Origin: an uncultured candidate division WPS-2 bacterium
GTDB taxonomy: Bacteria; Vulcanimicrobiota; Vulcanimicrobiia; Vulcanimicrobiales; Vulcanimicrobiaceae
DNA length: 64,000 nucleotides
Reading direction: 5' to 3'
NCBI GenBank assembly: GCA_937927945.1
Contig: CALEYW010000097.1
Coordinates: 124,001-188,000, forward strand
Translations under genes and position numbers: made by a program
Notes under the pieces: model-generated
Told to the model about the DNA's origin: nothing
What the model saw: the letters and a program-made list of their open reading frames with translations, nothing else
Database searches by the model: none
In this document: piece after piece, positions 1 through 8,330 of the stretch
Position numbering within the stretch: the first letter of the stretch is position 1
Layout of the letters: every line of letters starts with the position of its first letter

Positions 1-383
1 TCGCCGGTGAGGCTGCCGATCCGGCCCTGAATCGCCCAATAGAGGCCGATCAGGATCGGCATCTGGATCAGCATCGGGATGCAGCCGGCCACCGGGTTGA
101 CCTTGTGTTCTTTGTAGAGCGCCATCATCGCGGCGTTCTGGGCCTGCGGGTCGCCCTTGAACTTGGCCTGGAGCTGCTTGACGAGCGGCTGGACCTTCTG
201 CATCTCCGCCATCGAGCGGAACTGCATGTCGGAGAGCGGCCACATCACGATCCGCACCAGCAGCGCGAGCGCGATGAGGGCCCAGCCGTAGGACGGGATG
301 ACCGAGTGGATCGCGGTCAGGACACCGCCCAGCGCATTGACCAGCGGGTCGAAGAACATGTTGGCGGCGAGCAGGGCGATCAC
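1..383 (-). CDS. yidC: Membrane protein insertase YidC/Oxa1, partial (cut by window edge)
   Basis: YidC inserts and folds inner-membrane proteins, alone or with SecYEG. Reading leftwards from a GTG at 383, about 127 residues are visible before the window ends. They include the amphipathic stretch after the first membrane segment (PLSDMQFRSMAEMQKVQPL), the cytoplasmic coiled loop (QLQAKFKGDPQAQNAAMMALY) and the signature NPVAGCIPMLIQMPI leading into the next helix. The start lies only a few bases after the yidD stop and there is no large N-terminal periplasmic domain, so this is the short Oxa1/SpoIIIJ-like form and not the proteobacterial form. An ATG eight codons downstream (before FFDPLV) is an alternative start. 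The order rpmH-rnpA-yidD-yidC is the conserved origin operon, which supports the call. Confidence 0.93.
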   Translation of the reverse strand, partial: MIALLAANMFFDPLVNALGGVLTAIHSVIPSYGWALIALALLVRIVMWPLSDMQFRSMAEMQKVQPLVKQLQAKFKGDPQAQNAAMMALYKEHKVNPVAGCIPMLIQMPILIGLYWAIQGRIGSLTG

Positions 384-388
384 GGGCG

Positions 389-622
389 TCAAAGGGCCTT
401 TCGAGTCTGAGGGACCGGGTCGTAGCCGCCCGGGTGCCAGGGTCCGCAGCGGATCAGCCGCCGCGTCGCGAGCCTACCGCCGCGCAGGAGTCCGTGTTTC
501 TCGATCGCTTCGGCGGCGTATTCCGAGCAGGTCGGGCTGAACCGGCAAGCCGGCGGGAGGATGGGCGACACGAAGAGCTTGTATCCCCGCAGGATGGCCA
601 GCGCGACCCATCGGGCGATCAT
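389..622 (-). CDS. yidD: Membrane protein insertion efficiency factor YidD
   Basis: This is a 77-residue protein of the YidD (DUF37) family, a small membrane-associated factor thought to assist YidC-dependent insertion. The family core is complete: LRGYKLFVSPILPPACRFSPTCS followed by EYAAEAIEKHG and RCGPWHPGGYDPV, with the conserved cysteines of the CRFxPTCS and RCGPxHPGGxDPV motifs. Its start overlaps the end of rnpA by 4 bases and its stop is just before the yidC start, as expected for one operon. Confidence 0.96.
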   Translation of the reverse strand: MIARWVALAILRGYKLFVSPILPPACRFSPTCSEYAAEAIEKHGLLRGGRLATRRLIRCGPWHPGGYDPVPQTRKAL

Positions 623-942
623 GCCGGTGCCCCGAAGACTCGCTCGACTTCATCGACCAGCGCCTCGAACGGGAGCTCGCCGGCCCCGGGCCGGGCGATG
701 AACACGACATCGCGCCACGGCGGCATGCCGAGCGGATACCCGTCTAAGATCGCCTTGATCCGGCGCCGAAGCCGATTGCGCACCACCGCGATACCGACCG
801 TTCCGGCGACCGTGATCCCGACTCGCGTCCGGCGCCGGCCGTCCGCGACCAAACAGGTGAGTGCCGCTCCGGCGCGGCGCTTCCCGCGCCGGGTCACCCG
901 AGCGAAATCGCCGCGGCGGCGGAGCGAGTCGTACGATCGCAT
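619..942 (-). CDS. rnpA: Ribonuclease P protein component
   Basis: RnpA is the protein subunit that helps the RNase P RNA cut 5' leaders from pre-tRNA. The 107-residue product has the family landmarks: N-terminal LRRRGDFARV, a central strand region, and the RNR motif in VVRNRLRRRIK, which contacts the RNA. The length is normal (about 105-120). It lies 21 bases after rpmH and overlaps yidD, as usual in this operon. Confidence 0.95.
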   Translation of the reverse strand: MRSYDSLRRRGDFARVTRRGKRRAGAALTCLVADGRRRTRVGITVAGTVGIAVVRNRLRRRIKAILDGYPLGMPPWRDVVFIARPGAGELPFEALVDEVERVFGAPA

Positions 943-963
943 GCTGCCGCGGTGAGCTCCGCG

Positions 964-1098
964 TCAGACCGAAAGGCGGTGACGGCCCTTCTTACGGCGG
1001 GCGGCGAGGACGCGGCGTCCGTTCTTGGTGGACATCCGTTCGAGGAAGCCATGGACGCGCTTGCGGCGTCGGTTATGCGGCTGATAGGTCCGCTTCAC
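964..1098 (-). CDS. rpmH: 50S ribosomal protein L34
   Basis: This short gene encodes 44 residues beginning VKRTYQPHNRRRKRVHGF and ending with the Arg/Lys-rich tail GRRVLAARRKKGRHRLSV, a full-length L34. The start is GTG. It is first in the minus-strand operon rpmH-rnpA-yidD-yidC and has a good sigma70-type promoter about 60 bases upstream. Confidence 0.96.
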   Translation of the reverse strand: MKRTYQPHNRRRKRVHGFLERMSTKNGRRVLAARRKKGRHRLSV

Positions 1099-1495
1099 GA
1101 GCGAGTACTCCTGGGGGTGGATCCGGCACTGCGGACCCCGAGTGGTGCGACATGACAGTATACGAGTCGGGCGGCGTAGGCGTCAAGGAAAATCTCAAAG
1201 CTGCGAATCGTTCCTGAATTGTCCACAACGGTGGAGAGACCTGTGGAGAACCGAGCGGGCGAGCGGGGTCCCGATCCATGCTGCAAGCGGGTTTCCGGCC
1301 CGATTCCTGCATGACCCAAAGCCGTGGATACGTCAGGCGGGCCTCGTCGGGGCGCGAAGGTGCCCCCTGTGGAGAAGTGGACAAGTCCGGGGGAAAACAG
1401 CGCAGGAAGCCACCCTCGCCAGGCCAATCCCCGATGCTCATTCTCCCCCGGCGCGTACTCTGCTCGCCGGTTCGGACCATGCGGCAGGTAACTCT
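1099..1495. other. rpmH-dnaA intergenic region, candidate oriC with DnaA-box-like sites
   Basis: This 397-base divergent gap has no gene. It holds several sites one or two mismatches from the DnaA box TTATCCACA/TGTGGATAA: TTGTCCACA at 1219-1227, TGTGGAGAA at 1242-1250, TGTGGAGAA again at 1368-1376, and weaker ones at 1322-1330 (CGTGGATA core) and 1376-1384 (GTGGACAA). The cluster upstream of dnaA is typical of an origin and of dnaA autoregulation. No clear AT-rich unwinding element is obvious in this GC-rich stretch, so oriC could also be, or extend into, the dnaA-dnaN gap. Confidence 0.6.
1157..1186 (-). promoter_or_regulatory. Sigma70-type promoter of the rpmH operon
   Basis: Read on the minus strand, TTGACG (1186-1181) is followed after 18 bases by TATACT (1162-1157), close to the TTGACA/TATAAT consensus. 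It points towards rpmH, whose GTG start is about 60 bases downstream of the -10 box. The call rests on consensus match and position only. Confidence 0.7.
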
Positions 1496-2851
1496 ATGAA
1501 CCAGACCAGCACGGTCGCCCCAGAAGGTCTCTGGACCGCGGCGCTCGAGCGGCTCGAACCCCGGTACAACAAGCCTGTCTTCGAAATGTGGCTGAAGCCG
1601 ATGCGGTTGGTCGCCCTTACGCCCTCCGAAATCGTGCTGGCCGTTCAAACGACTTTCGCCCGGGATTGGGTGGAGAACCGGCTCAAGAGCGACATCACCG
1701 CCGTCCTCCACGAGCTGCTCGGCGGCGAGATCGCGTTGCGCGTCGTCGTCGACCCGGGCGGTGAAACGCAGACGCCCGCGACGGCTATTCCGGCCGCGCG
1801 TCCCGCGCCGGCCGACGACCTGCGGGTCGGACACCTCAACGCGCGCTACACGTTCGACGACTTCGTCATCGGAAACTCGAACCGGTTCGCGCACGCCGCG
1901 GCGCAGGCGGTCGCCGAAGCGCCCGCGATGGCGTACAACCCGCTTTTTTTGTATGGCGGCGTGGGTCTGGGCAAGACCCATCTGATGCACGCGATCGGGC
2001 ATCGCGTGCTCGAACACAACCCGCACGCGAACATCGTGTACGTCTCCTCGGAGAAGTTCACCAACGAGTTCATCATCGCCATCAAAAACAACCAGACGGT
2101 CGAATTTCGCAACCGGTACCGGCACGTCGACGTGCTGCTGATCGACGACATCCAGTTCCTCGAGGGCAAAGAGCAGACCCAAGAGGAGTTCTTTCACACG
2201 TTCAACTCGCTGCACGAAGCGCAGAAGCAGCTGGTGATCTCGAGCGACCGTCCGCCCAAGGAGATCCAAACGCTCGAAAACCGCCTACGCTCGCGGTTCG
2301 AGTGGGGACTGCTCACCGACATCCAGCCGCCGGACTTCGAGACGCGCGAGGCGATTCTGCGCAAGAAGGCCGAGACCGAAAAGGTGCCGGTCCCCGACGA
2401 AGTGCTGGCCTTCATCGCGAAGGTCATTCCCTCGAACATTCGTGAGCTCGAAGGGTCGCTGATCCGGGTCGTCGCCTTCGCCTCGCTGACGAAGTCGACG
2501 ATCACCGTCGAGCTGGCCGCCGAAGTCCTCAAGAACGCCGTCGCCGCCGCCCCGATGCACCGCGTTACGATCCCACTCATCAAGGAGCGGGTCGCGAAGA
2601 ACTACGCGATCTCGATCAAGGAGATGGAAGCGCAGCGCCGCGACCAGCGCGTGACCCTGCCGCGCCAGATCGCGATGTACATCGCCTGGCAGCTCACCGG
2701 CGCGTCGCTGCCGCAGATCGCGCGGGAGTTCGGCAAGAAAGACCACACGACCGCGATGTACGCCCGCGACAAGATCGCCGACATGATGGAAGCCGACGAA
2801 GCGTTCCGCAACAAGATCCGCTCGCTCGTCGCCCAGATACAGAGCGAGTGA
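1496..2851 (+). CDS. dnaA: Chromosomal replication initiator protein DnaA
   Basis: DnaA binds oriC boxes, unwinds DNA and loads the helicase. The 451-residue product starts MNQTSTVAPEGLWTAALERL at an ATG with AGGT eight bases upstream; the frame stays open further upstream, but that part does not resemble DnaA. Domain I (about 1-85) contains FEMWLKPM. The AAA+ domain has Walker A GGVGLGKTH (about residue 153) and Walker B LLIDDIQFLEG (about 213). Domain IV ends with the DnaA signature KDHTTAMYARDKI that reads DnaA boxes. The length is normal for a form with a short linker (domain II). Confidence 0.98.
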   Translation: MNQTSTVAPEGLWTAALERLEPRYNKPVFEMWLKPMRLVALTPSEIVLAVQTTFARDWVENRLKSDITAVLHELLGGEIALRVVVDPGGETQTPATAIPAARPAPADDLRVGHLNARYTFDDFVIGNSNRFAHAAAQAVAEAPAMAYNPLFLYGGVGLGKTHLMHAIGHRVLEHNPHANIVYVSSEKFTNEFIIAIKNNQTVEFRNRYRHVDVLLIDDIQFLEGKEQTQEEFFHTFNSLHEAQKQLVISSDRPPKEIQTLENRLRSRFEWGLLTDIQPPDFETREAILRKKAETEKVPVPDEVLAFIAKVIPSNIRELEGSLIRVVAFASLTKSTITVELAAEVLKNAVAAAPMHRVTIPLIKERVAKNYAISIKEMEAQRRDQRVTLPRQIAMYIAWQLTGASLPQIAREFGKKDHTTAMYARDKIADMMEADEAFRNKIRSLVAQIQSE

Positions 2852-2872
2852 AGACCGCGCACCGCCGCTGCG

Positions 2873-2903
2873 AGGGGGCCCGAGAGACGATCTCGGGCCT
2901 CTT
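2873..2903 (+). terminator. Hairpin terminator after dnaA
   Basis: A perfect 9-bp inverted repeat GGCCCGAGA / TCTCGGGCC with a 5-base loop (2877-2899) starts 25 bases after the dnaA stop. Flanking bases extend the stem with A-U, G-C and G-U pairs. The following tract is CTCTTGCGTTT, only moderately U-rich, as is usual in GC-rich genomes. Confidence 0.7.
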
Positions 2904-3212
2904 GCGTTTCGCATCGCGCCGAGGGATGGAAAAGGCGCTCCCTCCCGGGAACGTCCTTAAAATCGCTATCCCCGGTTTCTCTCCCCGGCCAGGGCACAGG
3001 GCCGGTGTGACGCCGTGGAAAAACGGGATTCGCGCGCAGATGGGGATTCCGTGGAGGGAGGCTTACTTTCGTCCACACCCCGATTCAGCCGCAACCTCGC
3101 GGCACACGCGGTGTCAAGCGGCAATCCCCGCTGTTCACCGCCTTACTGCTAGTACGGCTATCTTTCTTCTCCTAAAGACCGGACCTCAGACGCTTCTCGA
3201 AACGGTGGATCA
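2904..3212. other. dnaA-dnaN intergenic region, possible second part of the origin
   Basis: About 310 bases without a convincing gene. It has weak DnaA-box-like words (TCGTCCACA at 3069-3077) and a locally more AT-rich stretch near 3146-3180 (CTGCTAGTACGGCTATCTTTC). Many bacteria place oriC here, so this gap is an alternative to the rpmH-dnaA gap. The dnaN promoter must also lie here, but I could not pick convincing -35/-10 boxes. Confidence 0.4.
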
Positions 3213-4331
3213 GTGAAGTTCACGTGCAGTACGAAAGACATCGCCTCCGCGGTTGGTGCGGCGAGCAAGATCGTCAACGCGCACACCACGGTGCCGATCC
3301 TCTCGAACGTCTTGCTCAGCGCGGACGAGGGCGCGATTCGCGTGCGGGCGACCGATCTCGAGCTCACGCTCGAGCAGTCGTTCCCGGCGGAGATCGCCGA
3401 GTCGGGTGCGGTCACGGTTCCGGCGCGTCTGTTCAGCGGCTACCTCGGCAACTTGCCGGCCGGACTGCTCGAGCTGACCGGCTCGCCGTCGCGGGCATCG
3501 GTCAAGGCCGAACGCTCGAACTACGATTTTCACGCGTTGCCCGCCGATGAGTACCCGCCGCTGCCGACGGCACAAAAAGGGCAATCGTTCGCGATCGGCG
3601 CGAAGCGCTTCCGCGAAGGGGTCAGTGCGACGATCTTCGCCGCCTCGAACGAGGAGGCGCGCGGGGCGGTGCTCATGGGCACGTTGGTCGAGCTGGACGG
3701 CGATAAGATCACGCTCGTCGCGACCGACGGCTATCGCCTGGCGCGCTGGACCTCGACGCTCGAACGCGGGATCGAAGGGACGGCGAAGTACATCGTCCCG
3801 TCGCGCGCGCTCAACGAGGCCTCGCGCAATCTCGGCGGCGCCGAACTGGTCGAGGTTACCGCGCTCGGCGCGAACGCCAACCAACTGCAGTTCACCGCCG
3901 GCACGACGTCGATCGTCGTGCGGCTGGTCGACGGACAGTACCCCAACTACGGGCAGGTGATTCCGGCCAAGTTCGACCGCCGCGTCGTGGTCAACACGGC
4001 CGCGCTGATCGGCGGCTTGCGCCGCGCCGAGCTCGTCGCCGGCGACCGCGCCTCGATGGTGAAGCTCGAAGTCGCCAACCAGACGCTGATGATCACCGCG
4101 AAGTCCGACGTCACCGGCAATGCCTACGAAGAGCTCGAAGTCGAGCAGACCGGCGAAGACCTGGCGATCGCCTTCAACGCCCGTTATCTGGTCGAGATCC
4201 TCAACCACGTCGACTCGCCGCAAACCGTGCTCGAGTTTCTGGGACCGCTTTCCCCGGCCGCAATCCGCCCGCTCGAAGTCGCGGAGAACTCGGGCGAACA
4301 GCTCTACGTGCTGATGCCGCTGCGGCAGTAA
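3213..4331 (+). CDS. dnaN: DNA polymerase III beta sliding clamp
   Basis: The beta clamp tethers DNA polymerases to DNA as a ring-shaped dimer. The 372-residue protein begins MKFTCSTKDIASAVGAASKIV from a GTG start and shows the three-fold clamp architecture. It has VPILSNVLLSA and ATDLELTL in domain 1, DEYPPLP between domains 1 and 2, ATDGYRLAR in domain 2, and a C-terminus ending YVLMPLRQ, which matches the ligand-binding VMPMRL end of the family. It sits between dnaA and recF, the usual origin order. Confidence 0.98.
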   Translation: MKFTCSTKDIASAVGAASKIVNAHTTVPILSNVLLSADEGAIRVRATDLELTLEQSFPAEIAESGAVTVPARLFSGYLGNLPAGLLELTGSPSRASVKAERSNYDFHALPADEYPPLPTAQKGQSFAIGAKRFREGVSATIFAASNEEARGAVLMGTLVELDGDKITLVATDGYRLARWTSTLERGIEGTAKYIVPSRALNEASRNLGGAELVEVTALGANANQLQFTAGTTSIVVRLVDGQYPNYGQVIPAKFDRRVVVNTAALIGGLRRAELVAGDRASMVKLEVANQTLMITAKSDVTGNAYEELEVEQTGEDLAIAFNARYLVEILNHVDSPQTVLEFLGPLSPAAIRPLEVAENSGEQLYVLMPLRQ

Positions 4332-4385
4332 CCGCGTTTTTGGGCGACATCGTCACGGCGCCCTCGCAGCTCGACGTGCGGTAGG

Positions 4386-5456
4386 GTGCGAGTCGAAAGC
4401 GTTCGCCTCGCCGATTTCCGGAATTACGTGATGCTCGACTTCGCACCGAAACCGGGACTCAACGTGGTGGTCGGACCGAATGCGCAAGGGAAGTCGAATC
4501 TGCTCGAGGCACTCGCTATGCTTGCGACGGGGAAGTCGTTTCGCGCGCATCGTGAGAGCGAGCTGATTCGCGAAGGGGCGGAGCGCGCGGAGATCGGCGG
4601 CGAGGCACGCATCGCCGCGGGCGAGATCCGCTTGCGCTGCACGGTCACGCGCACGCCGGCGGGAACGCGCAAAAGTTTCGAAGTGAACGGCGGCAGCGTG
4701 GGCTTCGCGCGCTTTCTCGGGCGCGCCCGCGTCGTAACGTTCGTTCCGGCCGACCTGCAACTGGTTTCCGGCGGACCGTCGCTGCGGCGCGCGTTCTTGA
4801 ACGGGGCGCTCGCGCAGCTCTCGCCGACGTATTACCGCGACCTCGCGTTGTACCAGAAGATCGTGCAGCAGAAGTCGGCGCTGCTGCGCGGAGCGATCGC
4901 GCCGGATCGCGAGCTGTTGCTCGCGTACAACGACGAGCTGCTGCGGCCGGCGAGCGCGCTGATCGCCGCGCGCCGCGCGTTCGTCGACGAATTGGCGACC
5001 GCGACGGCCGAGATCTACGCGCGCTGGCGCGGGACGCGCGAACGGCTCGGCGTGACGTACGCGCCGAATCCCGAGGGCGACGTCGCCGAAGCGCTGGGTG
5101 TGCAGATCGAGGCCGAGGTGCGCCGCCGCACGACGCTGGTCGGACCGCATCGCGACGACCTGCGCCTTTTGGTCGACGGGAAGCCGCTGGCGGCGTTCGG
5201 CTCGCAAGGGCAGCAGCGCACAGCGGTGCTGGCCCTCAAGGTTGCCGAATACGACGTGATGCGAGCCCGGACCGCAGACGCCCCGATCTTGCTGCTCGAC
5301 GACGTGCTCAGCGAACTGGACGCGGAGCGCGCAGGCGGGTTTCTCGGCGCCGTCGAGGGGTTCGAGCAGGCGTTCCTCACCACGACGGAGCTGCCGGCGC
5401 ACGTCGGCGCGGCGGCCACTTGGGCGATCCGCGCCGCAACGGTGACCGCATGCTGA
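4386..5456 (+). CDS. recF: DNA replication and repair protein RecF
   Basis: RecF is an SMC-like ATPase that helps load RecA at gaps together with RecO and RecR (recR lies near 40.4 kb). The 356-residue product starts at a GTG with RVESVRLADFRNYVMLDF, has Walker A GPNAQGKSNLLEA (about residue 30), the ABC signature region AFGSQGQQRTAVLALK and Walker B ILLLDDVLSELD. The last 7 bases overlap the following dciA-like gene. Its length is normal. Confidence 0.97.
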   Translation: MRVESVRLADFRNYVMLDFAPKPGLNVVVGPNAQGKSNLLEALAMLATGKSFRAHRESELIREGAERAEIGGEARIAAGEIRLRCTVTRTPAGTRKSFEVNGGSVGFARFLGRARVVTFVPADLQLVSGGPSLRRAFLNGALAQLSPTYYRDLALYQKIVQQKSALLRGAIAPDRELLLAYNDELLRPASALIAARRAFVDELATATAEIYARWRGTRERLGVTYAPNPEGDVAEALGVQIEAEVRRRTTLVGPHRDDLRLLVDGKPLAAFGSQGQQRTAVLALKVAEYDVMRARTADAPILLLDDVLSELDAERAGGFLGAVEGFEQAFLTTTELPAHVGAAATWAIRAATVTAC

Positions 5457-6295
5457 AGCTGGGGGCGGTCCTCGATGCGTGGCGGCCCAAGCCTGGGCCT
5501 GGGTCCGACCCGCTCGTCGCGGTCCGCGCCGCCTGGCCGGAGCTGGTCGGCGCCGACGTCGCCCGCGCCGCCCAGCCGGTCGCCATCGAGCGCGAGGTCC
5601 TGATCGTCCTGACCACCTCGGCTTCGTGGTCGCACCAGCTGGCGTTCCTCGAGCCGGAGATCCTGCGCGGTCTCGCCGCGCTCGCCGCCGCTCCCGGGAT
5701 CACCCGGCTGCGGTTCCGGGTCGGCAAGCTGCGCCGTCCGTCCCCGGCGGGCAATCGGCCGGGCGGGCCGCGCCGAGAATCCGCGGCTGCCTTTGCAGAG
5801 CCGCCCGCGAAGACCCTCGACGACGCCCTGGCGCGTTTGCGGCGATCGGTCGAGCGCAGCCGGGCGGCCCACCGCTCGCGCGGCGGGACGTTCTGCGCGC
5901 TGTGCGAGGCGCCGGTCGATGCGGGTCCCACGTGTACCCCGTGCCGGGACGACGGAGATCGGCGCCGACGCTATGCCTGCGAACGGCTGCTGTTCGAGGC
6001 GCCGTGGCTGGGCTCGGACGAAGTGCTGGCGTTGGTCGACGGCTTGACGCCCGAAGAGTACGATACGGCCCGCCGCCGGCTGCTGCGGTCGTGGTGGGAC
6101 GAACTCTGGCGCGCCAACAAGCTTCTCAAGCTGCGCCAGCCGATCGACCGCGTCCGGCTGCGCAAGCTGGCCAGTTCGTTCGTCCTGCTCGAAACACGGA
6201 TCGATCCGTTACGCCTCGAGATGGATTCGGCGGTGCGCAAGAACGCCCTGGGCGATCTCTACGACTTCGTCTGCACGATCGAAGCGAGCCCGTAG
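5450..6295 (+). CDS. DUF721/DciA-like protein with zinc ribbon and long C-terminal extension
   Basis: The first about 95 residues match the DUF721/DciA family, which acts as a replicative helicase (DnaB) loader or partner: VAVRAAWPELVGADVARAAQP, then the core SHQLAFLEPEILRGL. DciA proteins are often encoded between recF and gyrB, as here. This one is long (281 residues against about 100-180). After a linker it has a four-cysteine ribbon, C149-x2-C152-x9-C162-x2-C165, then about 110 residues of charged and aromatic sequence (SWWDELWRANKLLKL) that I do not recognise. The ATG at 5450 overlaps the recF stop, which suggests translational coupling. The extension's role is unknown; DNA or helicase binding is only a guess. 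Confidence 0.8.
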   Translation: MLKLGAVLDAWRPKPGPGSDPLVAVRAAWPELVGADVARAAQPVAIEREVLIVLTTSASWSHQLAFLEPEILRGLAALAAAPGITRLRFRVGKLRRPSPAGNRPGGPRRESAAAFAEPPAKTLDDALARLRRSVERSRAAHRSRGGTFCALCEAPVDAGPTCTPCRDDGDRRRRYACERLLFEAPWLGSDEVLALVDGLTPEEYDTARRRLLRSWWDELWRANKLLKLRQPIDRVRLRKLASSFVLLETRIDPLRLEMDSAVRKNALGDLYDFVCTIEASP

Positions 6296-6359
6296 GCGGG
6301 CGTCCCCGGCTCGCAATGACCGGACGCGGACAAAATCGTGCTCGCGTCGAACCCCCAAA

Positions 6360-8264
6360 GTGAAAATGAACGACTATACCGGCGAACAAATCGAGGTTCT
6401 CAAAGGCCTCGAGGCTGTTCGCAAGCGCCCCGGCATGTACATCGGCAACACCGCCGAGCGGGGCCTCCACCAACTCGTGTACGAAGCCGTCGACAACGCG
6501 GTCGACGAAGCGCTCGCCGGCTACGCCAAGAACATCCGGGTGGTCCTCTACAAGGACTGGTCGTGCTCGGTCGAAGACGACGGGCGAGGGATTCCGGTCG
6601 ACATGATCGCCGAGGAAGGGCTGCCCGCCATCGAGGTCGTCATGACGATCCTCCATGCCGGCGGCAAGTTCGGCAAGGGCGGCTACAAGGTTTCGGGCGG
6701 GCTCCACGGGGTCGGCATCTCGGTCGTCAACGCGCTCTCCGAATGCATGACCACGCGCGTGAAGCGCGACGGCTGGCAGTACGAGATCAAGTTCGAACGC
6801 GGGGTCACGAGTCAGAAGCTCAAGCGACTCGGACGGGCCGAGGGGGCCGGAACCTACCAGTGGTTCAAGCCCGATCCGCAGGTCTTCGAGACGCTCGAGT
6901 TCTCGTGGAAGATTCTCGAGTCGCGCCTGCGCGAATTGGCGTTTCTCAATCGCGGCTTGTCGATCACGCTGCGCGACGAACGGCCCGAGGAGCCGCGCGA
7001 GAAGCTCTATATCTACGAGGGCGGCATCGTCTCGTTCGTCGAGTGGCTCAACGAGAACAAGGATGCGCTCACGCCGGTGATCTCGACCAACGGCGAACGC
7101 GACGACGTCGTGGTGGAGTGCGCGTTTCAATGGCAGGACGGCTACAACGAAGTCGTCTACTCGTACGCCAACAACATCAACACGATCGAAGGCGGAATGC
7201 ACCTGACGGGCTTCCGCACCGCGGTCTCGGCGAAGGTGAACGAGTACGGCCGCAAGCGCGGGCAGCTCAAAGAGGCCGACGCCAACCTTTCGACCGACGA
7301 CTGCATGGAAGGGCTTACCGCGATCGTCTCGGTGAAGCTGCAAGACCCGCAGTTCGAAGGTCAGACGAAGACCAAGCTCGGCAACGCGAAGATGCGTCCG
7401 ATCGTGTACGCGCTGGTGACCGAACGGCTCGACTTCTTCATGGAAGAGAACCCGAAGTTCGCTCGCGCGATCGTCGAGAAGTGCATGCAGGCGCAGCGCG
7501 CGCGCGAAGCGGCGAAAAAAGCGCGCGATCTCACCCGCCGCAAGAACGTGCTCGAAGGCAGCGGTCTGCCCGGCAAGCTGGTCGACTGCAAGAACCAGAA
7601 TCCGGCCGACTCCGAAGTGTTCCTCGTCGAGGGCGATTCCGCCGGCGGCACCGCCAAGGGCGGCCGCGATCCGAACACGCAAGCGATCCTGCCGCTGCGC
7701 GGCAAGATCCTCAACGTCGAGAAGGCGCGTCTGGACAAGATGCTCTCGAACGAAGAGATCCGCACGATGATCACGGCGCTGGGCACGGGTTTCGGCGAAG
7801 AGTTCAACGCCGAGAAGCTGCGCTACCACAAGATCATCATCATGACCGACGCCGACGTCGACGGTTCGCACATCCGCACGCTGCTGCTGACGTTCTTCTA
7901 CCGCCAGATGAAGCAGCTGATCGAACGCGGCTACGTGTACATCGCGCAGCCGCCGCTGTACGGCGCGAAGAAAGGGAAGCGTCAGGAGTGGGCCTACTCC
8001 GACGCCGACCTCGAAAAGATCTTCAACGGCAGCGATCCCAAAGAGTGGACCGTGCAGCAGTTCAAGGGGCTGGGCGAGATGGACGCCGAGCAGCTAGCCG
8101 ACACGACGATGGACCCGCAAAAGCGCCGCCTCAAGCAAGTGACGCTGGAAGAGGCCTCCGAAGACGCCGAGCGCATGTTCACCACGCTGATGGGCGACAA
8201 GGTCGAGCCCCGCAAGCTCTTCATCCAAGAGCACGCGCGGACCGTCCGCAACCTCGACCTCTAG
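6360..8264 (+). CDS. gyrB: DNA gyrase subunit B
   Basis: GyrB is the ATPase subunit of gyrase, which introduces negative supercoils. The 634-residue protein starts at GTG 6360 (MKMNDYTGEQIEVLKGLEAV). The GHKL ATPase has VYEAVDNAVDEA, VEDDGRGIPVD and GGLHGVGISVVNALSE. The TOPRIM region has EVFLVEGDSAGGTAKGGRD and IIIMTDADVDGSHI, and the C-terminus carries FKGLGEMDAEQL. The length is typical of the short GyrB without the proteobacterial insert. ParE is the paralogous alternative, but the origin position favours GyrB. No gyrA follows in the window. Confidence 0.95.
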   Translation: MKMNDYTGEQIEVLKGLEAVRKRPGMYIGNTAERGLHQLVYEAVDNAVDEALAGYAKNIRVVLYKDWSCSVEDDGRGIPVDMIAEEGLPAIEVVMTILHAGGKFGKGGYKVSGGLHGVGISVVNALSECMTTRVKRDGWQYEIKFERGVTSQKLKRLGRAEGAGTYQWFKPDPQVFETLEFSWKILESRLRELAFLNRGLSITLRDERPEEPREKLYIYEGGIVSFVEWLNENKDALTPVISTNGERDDVVVECAFQWQDGYNEVVYSYANNINTIEGGMHLTGFRTAVSAKVNEYGRKRGQLKEADANLSTDDCMEGLTAIVSVKLQDPQFEGQTKTKLGNAKMRPIVYALVTERLDFFMEENPKFARAIVEKCMQAQRAREAAKKARDLTRRKNVLEGSGLPGKLVDCKNQNPADSEVFLVEGDSAGGTAKGGRDPNTQAILPLRGKILNVEKARLDKMLSNEEIRTMITALGTGFGEEFNAEKLRYHKIIIMTDADVDGSHIRTLLLTFFYRQMKQLIERGYVYIAQPPLYGAKKGKRQEWAYSDADLEKIFNGSDPKEWTVQQFKGLGEMDAEQLADTTMDPQKRRLKQVTLEEASEDAERMFTTLMGDKVEPRKLFIQEHARTVRNLDL

Positions 8265-8269
8265 TCCCA

Positions 8270-8289
8270 GGATTCCGCTAGCGGAATCC
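8270..8289. repeat. 20-bp perfect palindrome after gyrB
   Basis: The sequence GGATTCCGCTAGCGGAATCC equals its own reverse complement. It starts 6 bases after the gyrB stop and could act as a bidirectional hairpin. The same GGATTCCGC...GCGGAATCC arms recur at 16936-16958, and a related TTCGCC...GGCGAA hairpin lies at 19767-19787, so it may belong to a dispersed REP-like family. Confidence 0.65.
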
Positions 8290-8330
8290 GCTACGTTTGC
8301 CTCGATGGCCGTTCGGGGACGAGAGAAGCG

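Noticed and set aside
6309..6323. GCTCGCAATGACCG shared between the dciA-gyrB gap and 40987-41000
   Set aside because: A single shared 14-mer in a 64-kb GC-rich window is expected by chance; no further similarity around it.
6338..8281. A 647-codon plus-strand frame overlapping gyrB
   Set aside because: Arg/His/Gln-rich shadow frame of gyrB; GyrB motifs are all in the other frame.
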